Shown here: one piece after another, positions 38,802-48,846 of the stretch
Numbering within the stretch: the first letter of the stretch is position 1
Layout of the letters: every line of letters begins with the position of its first letter
DNA from: CAWAVN01 sp963844315
GTDB lineage: Bacteria; Planctomycetota; Planctomycetia; Planctomycetales; Planctomycetaceae
Length of the DNA stretch: 64,000 nt
Reading direction: 5' to 3'
Assembly (NCBI GenBank): GCA_963844315.1
Contig: CAWJOC010000022.1
Coordinates: forward strand, 186,001-250,000
Position numbers and translations under genes: made by a program
Notes under the pieces: generated by a model
What the model saw: only the letters and a program-made list of their open reading frames with translations
Database searches by the model: none
What the model was told of the DNA's origin: nothing

Positions 38802-40139
38802 ATGGTTTCTCAACCGACTTCCTCCGCCTCATTGAGTCGAACACTCGGTTTCTGGGCCTTGGTGTTTTATGGGATTGGAGACATTCTAGGGGCCGGGATT
38901 TACGTGCTGGTGAGTGAGGTCTCCGCGGAAGCGGGGGCTTTGCTGTGGGTGTCGTTTCTGCTCGCCATGTTCGCGGCGGGATTGACGGCGCTCAGTTATG
39001 CGGAACTCGTCGGATGCCTGCCGGAAAGCGCCGGCGAGGTGGCTTTCGTCACGGCAGCCTTCCGGCGTCCCTGGCTGGCATTTTTGACGGGCTGGCTGGT
39101 GTTTTGTTCGGGCATTGTCTCAATGTCCGCCGTCGCCCATGCCTGCGGGAATTACGTGCAAGGAACGTGGCCCCAGATTCCTGGCTGGACCGTTTGGGTT
39201 GCGTTCGTGGTCTTCGTCTCGGCCATCAATTTCTGGGGAATCCGGCAATCGTCCCGGCTGAATGTGGTCTTTACGCTCATTGAGATGTCTGGCTTACTTT
39301 TGGTCATCTTCGTGGGAGCGATGTACTACTTTCAGACGGATCTTCCTAAGGAACCCGAATCCAGCATGGCCGTTTCGTTCGTTGGTGTCATGCAAGGAGC
39401 CACGCTCGCCTTTTTTGCGTATGTGGGCTTTGAGGACATGAACAAAGTGGCGGAGGAAGTGAAGTCGCCGGAACGCATTTTTCCCAAGGCGATTATGACC
39501 ACCGTCCTCTTTTGTGGCGGCATGTATCTCCTGGTGAGTTTGGCCTGTTTGGCGGTTCTGCCTGCCTCGGAATTGGCCCGAAGCGAAGCCCCGCTATTGG
39601 ATGTGGTCCGTCGGGCCGCTCCTTCCGTTCCGCCGGTGGTTTATACGGGAATCGCTTTGGTGGCCGTGACCAATACGGGATTGTTGAACTCCATCATGGC
39701 GTCGCGGCTGCTGTATGGAATGGCGAAACACCGCCTCTTGCCAACAGCCTTATCCGCCGTCAATCAGCGGACGCAAACTCCGCACTGGGCCATCCTGACG
39801 CTGGCGGGCATCGCCTTGGCCCTCATCTTTTCAGGAACGCTGACGCAACTGGCTTCCACCGTGAGCTTCCTGCTGCTTTTGGTTTTTGCTCTGGTCAATG
39901 GATCGCTGCTGCGAATTCGAATTCGCGATGGGCGGAAGGAAGGGGCGTTTTCCGTGCCCTTGGTTGTTCCCATCGTCGCCCTGGCGACATGCGTCGGTCT
40001 TGCGGCTTTTGTCAAATCAGACGCCCTGCCTTGGGGCGGGGGAATTTTGGCGCTGGGAGGCGGGATGGCATTCGTCGCGCATCGCCGCCGAATCGCAGCC
40101 ACGGCCATCGATTCCGACGCAGCGGATCATCAATCCTGA
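38802..40139 (+). CDS. APC-superfamily amino acid permease
   Basis: 445 residues, about twelve membrane helices. The start of helix 1 is GIGDILGAGIYVLV, the APC substrate-binding glycine motif; helix 2 region carries LSYAELVGCLPESAGE; helix 6 region is TLAFFAYVGFEDMNKVAEEVKSPERIFPKAI, a strong family hallmark. It probably imports an amino acid by proton symport; substrate not readable. I start at ATG 38802 (MVSQPTSSASLSRTLGFW); a TTG at 38757 in frame is possible. Frame intact. A MITE-like element follows 8 bases after the stop. Confidence 0.9.
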   Translation: MVSQPTSSASLSRTLGFWALVFYGIGDILGAGIYVLVSEVSAEAGALLWVSFLLAMFAAGLTALSYAELVGCLPESAGEVAFVTAAFRRPWLAFLTGWLVFCSGIVSMSAVAHACGNYVQGTWPQIPGWTVWVAFVVFVSAINFWGIRQSSRLNVVFTLIEMSGLLLVIFVGAMYYFQTDLPKEPESSMAVSFVGVMQGATLAFFAYVGFEDMNKVAEEVKSPERIFPKAIMTTVLFCGGMYLLVSLACLAVLPASELARSEAPLLDVVRRAAPSVPPVVYTGIALVAVTNTGLLNSIMASRLLYGMAKHRLLPTALSAVNQRTQTPHWAILTLAGIALALIFSGTLTQLASTVSFLLLLVFALVNGSLLRIRIRDGRKEGAFSVPLVVPIVALATCVGLAAFVKSDALPWGGGILALGGGMAFVAHRRRIAATAIDSDAADHQS

Positions 40140-40147
40140 CATTGAGG

Positions 40148-40215
40148 CCTAACAAAAGGTGGCACAGACAAGAATGTCTGTGCCACCTTCCAATTCATCA
40201 CTGGGTTTTGTTAGG
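40148..40215. repeat. 68-bp MITE-like element with terminal inverted repeats
   Basis: Ends CCTAACAAAA (40148-40157) and TTTTGTTAGG (40206-40215) are exact inverted repeats. Inside is a perfect 15-bp hairpin AAGGTGGCACAGACA-AGAA-TGTCTGTGCCACCTT. A decayed relative is at 46549-46590 (CCTAACGAAACCCAGTGATGAATTGGAA). The right end overlaps the last codons of the cyclase gene and provides its TAA stop. The hairpin may also terminate both converging transcripts. Confidence 0.8.
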
Positions 40216-43200
40216 AGGTGGCGTGCTCTTGCTCCAAGCGGTTCAGGTAATACCAGGTTTCGGTGGTGTGGAACAATTCCCGTGCCTGTTGCCGATGATG
40301 ATTCCGCCGGTCGTCATTCACTCGAAGGTGCCGGGCCAACTCGGCATGCAGTTGACCTTCCAAAAAGGGCATGTGAAAAGTTTGAGCGAGCCGCAAGGCT
40401 TTCTGCCAAGCCTTCACCGCCCGGCGATCATTACCGCGGTTGATGTGGTATTGTCCCTCGTGCAAACCATATTGAACCCGTCCCACGGGATACATCACTC
40501 CGAATTCCCACATGGAACGGCGGACGGCGTTCAGGCATTTCGCGATCTGTTTGCGTTTCGCCGGATCAGCGGTCTCGATCAGACTGCCGGAATACACCTC
40601 GAACAATGCCGAATACGCGGCCAATAGGTAGTGGCTGATCTGGTTCGTTTCCGCGATCAGGCGGGTGACTTGAAAGGCTTCCTCGAGCACCGCGGACTTC
40701 TCGCCCAACCGCCATCGTCCCGCCGCCAACATGCCGTGACCCAAAATGCGGTCGGCGGCGGTCAACTCGTTGTGCTTCAGACAGTCGTGAAGCTCGTTCG
40801 TCAATCGGCGTTGCAGATCGGTCTCTTCGGATTGTGCCAACACGCAGCGCAGCGACCAACTCAGCCCCCAGATCTGAACCTGCGGAATTTGGTCCCTGAG
40901 ACCGGCCTCATGGCCCCGGCCCGCCAATTCCCGGCAACGGGTGATTTCGCCGCGCCGCCAATCGCCGATGACCAATGTGAAGGCGCTTTCCGCCCAACGC
41001 CTTCGGGCGCGGATGCGTTCGGCGATTTCGACCGCGGGCTTGAGCGCCTGGTCCGCTTTGTCCCACTCGCCGACCGTGACCCAATAGATGCCCAGGATCA
41101 AGCCGACGTAGGAAGTGCAATCGGGTTCGTCGATCTCCGCCGCCACTTCGTTGGCGCGAGCGGCATAGTGGCGGGCGCGGCCGTGCATAAGCAACAACCC
41201 CGCGACCACCGCCGCGTTCGCATAGCAGCGGGCGAGCACCGCTGAAGACCGCACGGCCTCGGCCAGGTTCAAAGCTTTGAACACCGCGTGAATGGTCTCT
41301 AGCCGGGAATTGTTCAAATAATGAATCTGCGCTAGGCGTTCATAGCACTGGGCGGCTTCGAGCAATTGATCCCGGCTCTTGGCCGTCTGGCGGCGGATCA
41401 ATTGGGCCAGAGCCTTCAACCCAAACTGTTTTCCCAGCTCGACCAAAGTGCTTGCGATGGTCCCGGTCCGCCTTTTGGGAAACGGCAATTGCAACTGCAA
41501 AAGCGCCAAGCGGAAATGGTCCAGGCTCAAAACCAGATCCCCCAGGTTATAGCACGCTTCTGCCACCAGGCGGTGCCAGTGGGCGTTTCGCTCCGAAGAG
41601 ACGCGGCAGGCCGACTGATTCAGCGTGATCGCCTGCGTGAAGAATTGAATGGTCTCGGAGTTCGCGAACTGGCGGGCCGCGCTCTCCCCGGATTTCTCCA
41701 AGTACTCGAGCGCCTTGTCCGTCTGGCCGGTGCGGCTCCAATGCTTGGCCAACAGCGCGAAAAACGGCGACAAATCGTCGCCATGCTCCTTTTCGTACCA
41801 CTCAGCGATGGCCCGGTGCAATCCCTGCCGTTGCGTGTGCGGAATCAAATCATAGGCGACTTCCTGGGTGATGACGTGGCGAAACTGATAGTCCAGGTCC
41901 TCTTCCATGTCGTAGGACGTGATCAAATCCCTTCGCGAAAGCGCCTCCAACTGGGCATGCTGCAAGGGCCGGTCTTGCTCCACGGGAAACATATCTTCGA
42001 GAATCCTGCACGAAAAGGACCGGCCAATCACGCTGGCCACTTTCAGCGTGAGTTGCTCGCTCGGCACGAGCCGGTCAATCCGGCTGGTGACAACGCCTTG
42101 CACGGTGTCGGGAAAACCCAAATCGGCCAAGGCCTTTTCGGAAGTCAGCACGCATTGGCCGTTTTGAATCTGGATCACGTCCGCATCTCGCAGGGCGAAT
42201 GCGAGTTCCTCGCCAAACAACGGATTGCCTTGGGCTTTCGTCCGGATCAGCTCGCCCACCTGCCGGGGCAGTTGATCGACTCCCAACTGTTGGCACACCA
42301 AAGTCTCCACGTCCCGTTCCGAGAGCGGGGAAAGAAAAATCCGCGTCACGTTGTTTCGCTGGAGGATTTGGACGTAGTCGGCGGGCGGTTTGTCAATCAG
42401 CGGCCGCGTGATGATGACCAGCAAAAAGTCCTCGGCGGACTCCGCCAAGAGCCGCGCGAGCGACCACGAGGCCGAATCCATCCAATGGCAATCTTCGAGC
42501 AGGATTTGGACCGGATGCCTTTCGGCCTCGATTTGCAAGAGCCTCTGCAGCATGTCGTTCGTCATGTTGACTCGGGCTTCCTGAGTGAGCTCCGCCGTGA
42601 GCGAAGTGTCCGGCAAATCTGTCGCCAAAATGGGGTTTAAGAGCGGGGCCAAATCACCGGGCTGGCCGAGTTCCTCCAGCCGCTGCCCGAGATGAGTCAC
42701 CACTTCCAGAGACTGCCGAACTTCGCCATCGGCTCCCTCCAACTGAAACAAATCGCGGAAGACACCCCGCCAGGCGAAGTAGGGCGTGGAGCGTTCAATG
42801 TCCAAGGCTGCCCCGATGTAGGTCGTGATCTCTCTGGCCTTGGCTCCTTCGCGCAGGGCGGCGGCCAGGCGTGATTTGCCAATTCCCGGTTCTCCATCCA
42901 CGATCAAAATCGCTCCCTCGGTCCGGTCGGCCAGAGACTGTTGGAGCTGATCGAGTAGACCTTGTTCCTTCTCTCGTCCGATCATCGAGGTCAGCGGTCG
43001 GTGGCGCTCTCCCGGCCGTCGTTTTCTTAAGGGACGGAAAATGGGAACCGGCTCGGTTTTTCCCTTGAGGGAAACGGCGGGCAGCGGTTCAAAACTCATC
43101 CGCCGGTTCGCCCCCAGAAACGTGGCCTGATCGCAGAGAATGCCGTCTTTGGCTTTCTGCATCAACCGCGCGGAGAGGTTCACCACATCACCGATCATCG

Positions 43201-44351
43201 TGTATTCGCGGCGCTGCTGGTTCCCAATGATTCCGCAAAACACGCGCCCGCTAGTGACTCCGATGGCGCACTGTTGCCCCAGGTCCTTTAGGCCCGCTTG
43301 GATGTCCAACGCGGCCAGCACGCCGCGCAGCTCATCATCTTCATGGGCCAAGGGAGGCAAGCCCAAAGCGGCGACCAGCGTAACGCCTTTGTCATCCGCG
43401 CTGATTTTGTTCACGCTGCCTTCATACCGATAGAGTGCCGCTTGCAGCGTTTGCATGATTTGCTGCGCGAGCCCCAAGGGGGTTTCGTGATTGAGATTCG
43501 CCAGGTTGACGAACAACACTGTCAATCGGCGGAGTTCGCCCAGCCAATTTCCATGCCCCACATCCAACCGGCGGTGAATCGCCCCCGGCACGTAGCCAAG
43601 AATCTTCTGCTCGAATGACGGAAGGAGGTCGGGAATGGGCTGCGGTTTTAAGCGACTCACGCGGTGCACGGCTTCCAATCGCAATTGTCCCTCGGCGAGC
43701 GGATCCCCTTTGACCGATGAGCCAATGGCCATCGCCGCCGTTTGGCCCAGGACGACATCGCCCCGCTCGGCGGCATCAGCAGCTTTGGTGGCCTCCAAAA
43801 CGGGCATGCCGGAAATGATGTACTCCCAACGGTTCCTTTCGCCGCCCACGCTCGCGGTGGACACACTGCCGGTCCCAATGCCCATCCGCATCGACAACGA
43901 CTCTCCGTCCTGGGTTTGCCGGTCCTTCAAAATCTGCTGAGCGATAAAGGCGCACTGGGCCGCCGCCTGGACCGATGGAGCGGGAGTTTCTGCCTCATCG
44001 GGCCAAACCGCCAGAAGCGCAGTCCCCGGCGAATTTGACGATGTCTCCGCCCGAGGAAATCACGACATCGATCAAGTCGCCGAAGTAGTCATTCAAGGTT
44101 TGGGTCAATTCCTCCACGCCCGCAGGTCCGCGTTTTCCCAAGCGTTCGCTGAGGTTGGTGAAACCGGAGATGTCCGCGAAGAGAACCGTGGCCGGCATCG
44201 AATCCCGGCGGGGAGCCAGTTTGTCCGTGTCCGATTCCGCCAACTGCCTGAGCACCGCGATGGGAACAAAGCGAGAAAGAGCCTGTACGCGGGACGTTGT
44301 GGCTTCCATTTCGGACACGGTCCCCATGAAGCGGCGAGGGTCGAGAGTCAT
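40211..44351 (-). CDS. Tandem class III cyclase + AAA ATPase + TPR protein (soluble-adenylyl-cyclase architecture, one frameshift)
   Basis: About 1380 residues. N-terminal cyclase domain C1: ATVLFADISGFTNLSERLG and GGDIVKFAGDALLAVW keep both metal-binding aspartates. Second domain C2 (LRRLTVLFVNLANLNHET...YTMIGDVVNLSARLMQ) lacks the first metal aspartate (FVN in place of FAD) but keeps the Asn/Arg catalytic helix. Next is an ATPase: Walker A GEPGIGKSRLA, Walker B region ILLEDCHWMD. The remaining half is helical TPR/MalT-like repeats. This order C1-C2-ATPase-TPR is that of mammalian soluble adenylyl cyclase and its bacterial relatives; it should make cAMP from a C1/C2 site. One extra base at 44021 breaks KFAGD-ALLAVW. 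Start at ATG 44351 is tentative. No membrane helix, so cytoplasmic. Confidence 0.88.
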
Positions 44352-44856
44352 CGGCGGCGGGGTCGCCAATCTCACAATCACTCAAGGAGTAATGAATGTC
44401 ATCGCCCAATGCAATCAAAACCGCCAAGTCTTTTCATTGCGGCTTCATGAGGGATCTCTACTCGTCTCATGATGGGCCAATGCAATTATTATGAGTTTTG
44501 AGAGACAAGCTCGGCCATGGGTGTCATGCTCACAAGTTTGCATGAGCATCTTCTCACCAAGCCGTGCGCATGCCTTCCACCGCTCGCCGAATATCGTTTT
44601 TACCACCGGGCCATCAGGCAAGAACAGAAATACTACACAAATGATAGTATAGGAAAACTCCTTGCAAATTCGGTACTTTACCTATACTTTACTTATAGAG
44701 GACCTTGGATAAACAGCCTCCACTCCTCCTGTCGTGGAGTTGTTGGCTGTCAACAAATTGTAAGTTTTCACCAGATGAAATTCTCGTTTTTTATTCCTTT
44801 GCGCTGATGTTTGAGGCGTGCTTGCAGTTTTTCATTTTTTTCTGAAGGAGACAAAA
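44352..44856. other. Divergent intergenic region, no gene seen
   Basis: About 500 bases, more AT-rich than its surroundings, between the cyclase gene (-) and a DUF1559 gene (+). A short open frame at 44517-44807 has no protein-like features. TTGCAA (44662) and TATACT (44683) with a 15-base spacer are a weak promoter candidate for the DUF1559 gene. Confidence 0.5.
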
Positions 44857-45921
44857 ATGCACGTAGATCAAAGCAGACGAGGTCCCCGAGGCTTTACTCT
44901 CATCGAATTGTTAGTGGTCATTGCGATCATCGCCATTCTGATCGCTTTACTGTTGCCCGCCGTGCAGCAAGCGAGAGAAGCGGCGCGGCGAAGCACTTGT
45001 AAGAACAACTTGAAGCAATTGACTTTGGGCCTGCACAACTATGAGGAAACCTTCAAGCAGTTTCCGCTGGGGTCGATGTGCGTGGGCTCGATCTGTGCCG
45101 CGGACTGGCGTCATGCGAATTGGGGAACCACTTGGGCCATTTCCTTGCTGCCATTCATTGATCAAGGGCCATTATTTGAACAGTGGAATTCAAGTTTGGG
45201 TTCCAATGTCCAGCAACCCGTGACCAGTCAAGAACTGGAAGTCATGAAGTGTCCGAGCGACTTGGCGGCTCCAGCCGTCAATCCTGGGAACGGCGGCTTG
45301 TATGCCAAAGGCAATTACGCGGCCAATTACGGGGGCGGCCATGCTTTCGAGAATACCAGCGGCTGGGGCGTTTCCGACCGCTTGGATATTGGACCATACA
45401 TCGGATCGGCGAACTTAGGCGCATTCCATAGCCGCGGAGCGGACGTCAATCAGCGCTACGGAGCCAGGTTGGCCGACATGCTGGATGGGCCGAGCAACAC
45501 TGCCGTGCTTGGGGAAATTCTGCATGCCAATAGTGCCGCCGACTGTCGCGGATGTTGGGGTTCAAACCTTGGCGCAACCTTCGGCGCAATGGCAAATGGG
45601 AAAAACGGCGCGATTACGGGGGCTGGAGCCACGGTTCTCGAAAATGTGTCCACACCCAACGCGCGGACGGATACCGAGGGCGGATTGGCCATTCATCGCG
45701 ACTCCACTCCTTGGTGCGACAACAATCAACGCAAGGAACTGCATTGCAACGACCGGGCAGGGGAAGGGACGGGAAGCACCGTGGCCCGCAGCCGGCATGC
45801 CGGAGGGGTGCATATTTCGCTGGGCGATGGGTCCGTCCGGTTTATCTCTGAGAATATCGACAAGATGATTTACCGCGCACTGTTGACGATTACAGGCGGC
45901 GAGCAAATCGGCGAGTTCTAA
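44857..45921 (+). CDS. DUF1559 prepilin-like secreted protein, intact
   Basis: 354 residues with the prepilin signal GFTLIELLVVIAIIAILIALLLPAV (cleavage after G14) and the next conserved stretch QQAREAARRSTCKNNLKQLTLGLHNYEE. The family's C-terminal block HAGGVHISLGDGSVRFISENID is present. ATG 44857 has GAAGGAGA upstream. Probably exported by a type II secretion/type IV pilus-like route and processed by the prepilin peptidase at 25.4 kb; function unknown. A hairpin follows at 45940, and a small lipoprotein gene lies 100 bases downstream. Confidence 0.92.
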   Translation: MHVDQSRRGPRGFTLIELLVVIAIIAILIALLLPAVQQAREAARRSTCKNNLKQLTLGLHNYEETFKQFPLGSMCVGSICAADWRHANWGTTWAISLLPFIDQGPLFEQWNSSLGSNVQQPVTSQELEVMKCPSDLAAPAVNPGNGGLYAKGNYAANYGGGHAFENTSGWGVSDRLDIGPYIGSANLGAFHSRGADVNQRYGARLADMLDGPSNTAVLGEILHANSAADCRGCWGSNLGATFGAMANGKNGAITGAGATVLENVSTPNARTDTEGGLAIHRDSTPWCDNNQRKELHCNDRAGEGTGSTVARSRHAGGVHISLGDGSVRFISENIDKMIYRALLTITGGEQIGEF

Positions 45922-45939
45922 TCCGTGTTGTTTGGCCAC

Positions 45940-45978
45940 AAACAGCCTTGACTTGGGAATGCCAACTCAAGGCTGTTT
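45940..45978 (+). terminator. Probable terminator hairpin after the second DUF1559 gene
   Basis: AAACAGCCTTGA and TCAAGGCTGTTT form a perfect 12-bp stem around a 15-base loop; only a short T-run follows. Confidence 0.6.
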
Positions 45979-46022
45979 CCGATTGACGCAACCTATCCTC
46001 CTCCTTTCAGGAAGTCAGACAA

Positions 46023-46432
46023 ATGCGATTTTCCTTATTTTGTTTAATGCTCTTAAGCGGTATGTGCTTTCTGACGGGATGTGGCGGCGACCGCGATAAA
46101 GATTATGAACACAAGGTCGAAAACCCTGATTCGCCGGAAATGGCGTATGCCAAAGAGGTGCGCAGCCGTCTGCTGGATATGAAACATAATGTCCAAAAGG
46201 AGGGACCAGCCGCAATTGATACGATCGGTTACATCGAAGGAATGGAAGGCTATGGCGCAACTCCGCCCGTAGCGCGCATGGAGCGACGTACGAAAAGATT
46301 CATGCCGGTGTCAAGGAAATCCAGGGCATGGTGAGTTCGAAGCAGTCCGCCGCCGCGATCGGCAAGAAAATCGACGAATTGCTGGCCCTGGCCAAGGAAC
46401 TGCCGGGAGAGCCGGCCGCGGGAAGTCAGTGA
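46023..46432 (+). CDS. Small lipoprotein (frameshifted)
   Basis: About 136 residues if repaired. N-terminus MRFSLFCLMLLSGMCFLTGCGG has a lipobox LTGC. The mature part is helical and charged, ending KEIQGMVSSKQSAAAIGKKIDELLALAKELPGEP. The frame breaks near 46249: GGCTATGG, where GGCCTATGG gives EGLWRNSARSAHGATYEKIH and a TGA at 46430-46432; as written the frame stops early at 46334. AGGAAG precedes the ATG. DUF1559 genes in planctomycetes are often followed by such small lipoproteins, and this one is 100 bases downstream of one. Confidence 0.72.
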
Positions 46433-46495
46433 ACAGCTGATGTCCTCGCGGAGCGACATCGGCAAATCGCCGCCAGAGTTATTGAAATTCATTTC

Positions 46496-46536
46496 AAACG
46501 CCCGTGAATCTCTCCATTAGATTCGTGGGCGTTTTT
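46496..46536 (+). terminator. Rho-independent terminator
   Basis: AAACGCCCGTGAATCT and AGATTCGTGGGCGTTT pair with two mismatches and are followed by TTTTTG. It closes the DUF1559-lipoprotein unit. Confidence 0.8.
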
Positions 46537-46548
46537 GCATTAAGAACT

Positions 46549-46590
46549 CCTAACGAAACCCAGTGATGAATTGGAATGTCTGTCCCGACC
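46549..46590. repeat. Decayed copy of the 40148-40215 element
   Basis: CCTAACGAAACCCAGTGATGAATTGGAATGTCTGT matches the reverse complement of the element at 40148-40215 with one substitution and loss of one hairpin arm and the far terminus. Confidence 0.7.
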
Positions 46591-46734
46591 AAGTTCACCA
46601 ACATTTATGAGCCACACCTGCCGGGATTTATGAGAAATCCCGCGAAAGTTTTCGAATTTGTGATTTTCCGTGCCCGGTCCTTGAACGGAAGCCCGACTAA
46701 AGGGGGGTATTCCGGATGCTCTCGGTGGGCCAAT

Positions 46735-46992
46735 ATGGTGCGGATCATCGTGAAACGTGAGAAGAATTGTCGCTGGTCCGCCTACTGGCTCGATGATCCC
46801 ATGCGCCTTTACAAATCCGCCAGCGTGCTGGGGGCGGTGGCGCGGCTCCTGATCAATTCTCCCGACCGGCACGTTGCCGTCAGCGATCTCGTCACGGATC
46901 CCATGGCGTGTCAGCCCGGGCGCGTCGAGATGGTCGTCCTGGAATCGAGTACTCCTGAAATTCGAGAACCGTCGAACAATGGCAGCGGCTGA
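46735..46992 (+). CDS. Hypothetical protein, about 85 residues
   Basis: Starting at ATG 46735 the product reads MVRIIVKREKNCRWSAYWL and continues with a helix (YKSASVLGAVARLLINSPDR) and a strand (RVEMVVLES). It is compact, soluble and unlike random translation, but no family is recognised. The frame is open back to 46576 with a poorly protein-like upstream part derived partly from the repeat at 46549-46590, so I prefer the later start. No clear ribosome-binding site. Confidence 0.5.
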   Translation: MVRIIVKREKNCRWSAYWLDDPMRLYKSASVLGAVARLLINSPDRHVAVSDLVTDPMACQPGRVEMVVLESSTPEIREPSNNGSG

Positions 46993-47293
46993 TCGATTTC
47001 CGTCTTGCGATTCAAGACCGTCTCTCCGCCGAAACAGAGACCCGACAAGAACTTCCGTGCTTGAAGTTCATCCGAGCAATTTGAAATCCCTCCAAAAGCG
47101 ATCGTTCAAATTGACGGCGAATCGGTGCTCGGGACGACATTGACAGTGAGCGGCTATTGGGGTTACATTCCCCCCTCTCCCCTCCCTCGATGACAGAACT
47201 CCTGCCTTCCGGCGGGTTCTTTCCAGGCCTCCTCCTGGGTGACAACGTCGCTCTCGCAATCCTCTCTCAATTCACGAAAAGGGCACTCAACCA
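46993..47293. other. Intergenic, nothing recognised
   Basis: About 300 bases with no protein-like frame; a C/T-rich stretch (CCCCCCTCTCCCCTCCC) lies near 47170. Confidence 0.5.
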
Positions 47294-48235
47294 ATGCTGT
47301 TGTGTGACTCCCACTCTCGTTCTTCCCATGGACGCTCTGGATGGCTTGGGGTGGTTTTGGTCTTCCTGATGGTCCCCGCTGTTTCGGGCGAAGACCTCAT
47401 CGAAACGGACGTCATCGAAACGGAATCGCTGTGGTCGGCGGACTTTCCCAAAGTTGAAACCCAGATTTCCTGGAATTGGGGCGGATATCTTTGGCCGGAG
47501 GGTTGGTGGACCCAACGGAACGAGGACTTTTCTGAATCCGCGTTATCCCAGCCGAGTTTTGGAAAACTCTTCGGCCAGATTGGCTGGCTGAGTCCCAAAC
47601 GGGAATCGCTAACCTCCGAATTGACCTCGGACACAATCATTATCCGGGGAGAGAATTCCGGCCTTGGTTCCGGGCTGTTTTCCGAATGGCGAGCTGCGCC
47701 GGACTATCAAATTACGCTGGTGCGCGGAGGCGTTCCGCAACTTTTCGGAGCCAGGGGCCGACTCCGCGGCGAATACGGCGATGAGTTCGATGATGTCAAA
47801 CGCATTCGGGGACAAATGCTCTTGAACCTCATCGGCAACCACATCGGGATCGATGCCAGCGTCAACTCCTGGGAAGACCATCGCCCCCGCCCGCAATCGC
47901 TGGGCGATTTTTGGACGGGCGACGCCAACTTGGTTTACAGCCTGGGGGCGCAGCGGGTCGCGATGCGGGGCGGTGTGGGGGCCGCCTGGGTGTATGACAA
48001 CGATCTCGACGTGGGCCACAATTTCACCTACGGGGCCGACCTGTATTTAACCCGTCCGTGGCTGCTCTCCGGCGAAGTGGATTGGGGCCAGATCAACAGC
48101 GACAAACTGTTCCACTGGCGGGCGACCGCCGGACTGCAATTGCTGCGGTTCGAGATTTACGTGGGTTATGACTCGTACAAATGGGACCGCATCCGTTTCG
48201 ACGGCCCCGTCGCGGGGGCGGGAATCTGGTTTTGA
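47294..48235 (+). CDS. Exported protein, probable outer-membrane beta-barrel
   Basis: 313 residues. A hydrophobic segment near residues 17-32 (WLGVVLVFLMVPAVSG) is a signal peptide. The mature part has alternating aromatic/hydrophobic strands (QISWNWGGYLW, VAMRGGVGAAWVYDN, FTYGADLYLTRPWLLSGEVDWG, RFEIYVGYDSYKWD) and ends in a terminal phenylalanine (GAGIWF), both usual in outer-membrane barrels. No named family recognised. The start ATG 47294 lacks a clear ribosome-binding site; a later start is possible. Frame intact. Confidence 0.7.
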   Translation: MLLCDSHSRSSHGRSGWLGVVLVFLMVPAVSGEDLIETDVIETESLWSADFPKVETQISWNWGGYLWPEGWWTQRNEDFSESALSQPSFGKLFGQIGWLSPKRESLTSELTSDTIIIRGENSGLGSGLFSEWRAAPDYQITLVRGGVPQLFGARGRLRGEYGDEFDDVKRIRGQMLLNLIGNHIGIDASVNSWEDHRPRPQSLGDFWTGDANLVYSLGAQRVAMRGGVGAAWVYDNDLDVGHNFTYGADLYLTRPWLLSGEVDWGQINSDKLFHWRATAGLQLLRFEIYVGYDSYKWDRIRFDGPVAGAGIWF

Positions 48236-48359
48236 GAGTCCCTCCCGTAATACGGCCTGAGAGGACTATCGGCCCCACGGAAGAAATTCGCCAGTCGTTT
48301 TTACCCGTTGTGCCTCTTGGGAAGTCGGCAAAATTGTGGCCACCCCAAACGCCCGCGAC

Positions 48360-48387
48360 TTGACGATTCCTCAAAGGGCGTTAAAAT
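48360..48387 (+). promoter_or_regulatory. Promoter of tRNA-Asp
   Basis: TTGACG (48360-48365), 16-base spacer, TAAAAT (48382-48387). Transcription would begin about 5 bases before the mature tRNA. Confidence 0.75.
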
Positions 48388-48398
48388 TTTGCGAGTCA

Positions 48399-48472
<74 letters not shown>

Positions 48473-48479
48473 CTCCTAC

Positions 48480-48517
48480 CACCCGTTGTCAGCGATTGAC
48501 AGCGGGTGTTTTCTTTT
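48480..48517 (+). terminator. Terminator after tRNA-Asp
   Basis: CACCCGTTGTCA-GCGAT-TGACAGCGGGTG hairpin (one G:T pair) followed by TTTTCTTTT. Confidence 0.9.
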
Positions 48518-48716
48518 GAATGATTCAGCACTTCCGGCAATCCGCGTTGGCCTCGGAAAAGCAAATCTAACCTGTGACCACGGATTTTGCTGCGAAAGCG
48601 TGGAAATTCGCTGGTCGGCTTTTCGAGTTCGTTCCGGCTTGCTAAAATGAGGGACTCAATCGATTTCCATCAAAAACATAACATTTATTTGAAACTTCAT
48701 CATCTGGAGTGATAAC

Positions 48717-48815
48717 ATGTCCAAAACCGGTCACAAAATCAAAAAAGCCAATCACGGCCGCCGTCCTGCCAGTTCCAAGGCCAGAAAACTGAAACGCCGG
48801 AAAGTGAAAGTCTGA
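48717..48815 (+). CDS. 32-residue, very basic protein, ribosomal-protein-like
   Basis: The frame reads MSKTGHKIKKANHGRRPASS and goes on to KARKLKRRKVKV: 14 of 32 residues are Lys or Arg, with no acidic residue. GGAGTGAT lies just before the ATG. Composition and size are those of tiny ribosomal proteins (bTHX, bS22, or AURKAIP1/COX24-like), but I cannot assign it to one. It lies between tRNA-Asp and the sugar kinase gene and ends 31 bases before the latter. Because it is below usual gene-calling length it is easily missed. Confidence 0.75.
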   Translation: MSKTGHKIKKANHGRRPASSKARKLKRRKVKV

Positions 48816-48846
48816 TTGCCGAATAGTCCTCGGAGACGCCGAGATC

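Noticed and set aside
40211..44381. Cyclase gene as a two-component pair of separate cyclase genes
   Set aside because: Removing one base at 44021 joins the split motif KFAGD-ALLAVW exactly, so it is a single gene.
44517..44807. A 96-codon open frame in the gap before the second DUF1559 gene
   Set aside because: No ribosome-binding site, no protein-like pattern, and the region is AT-rich intergenic sequence with promoter-like words.
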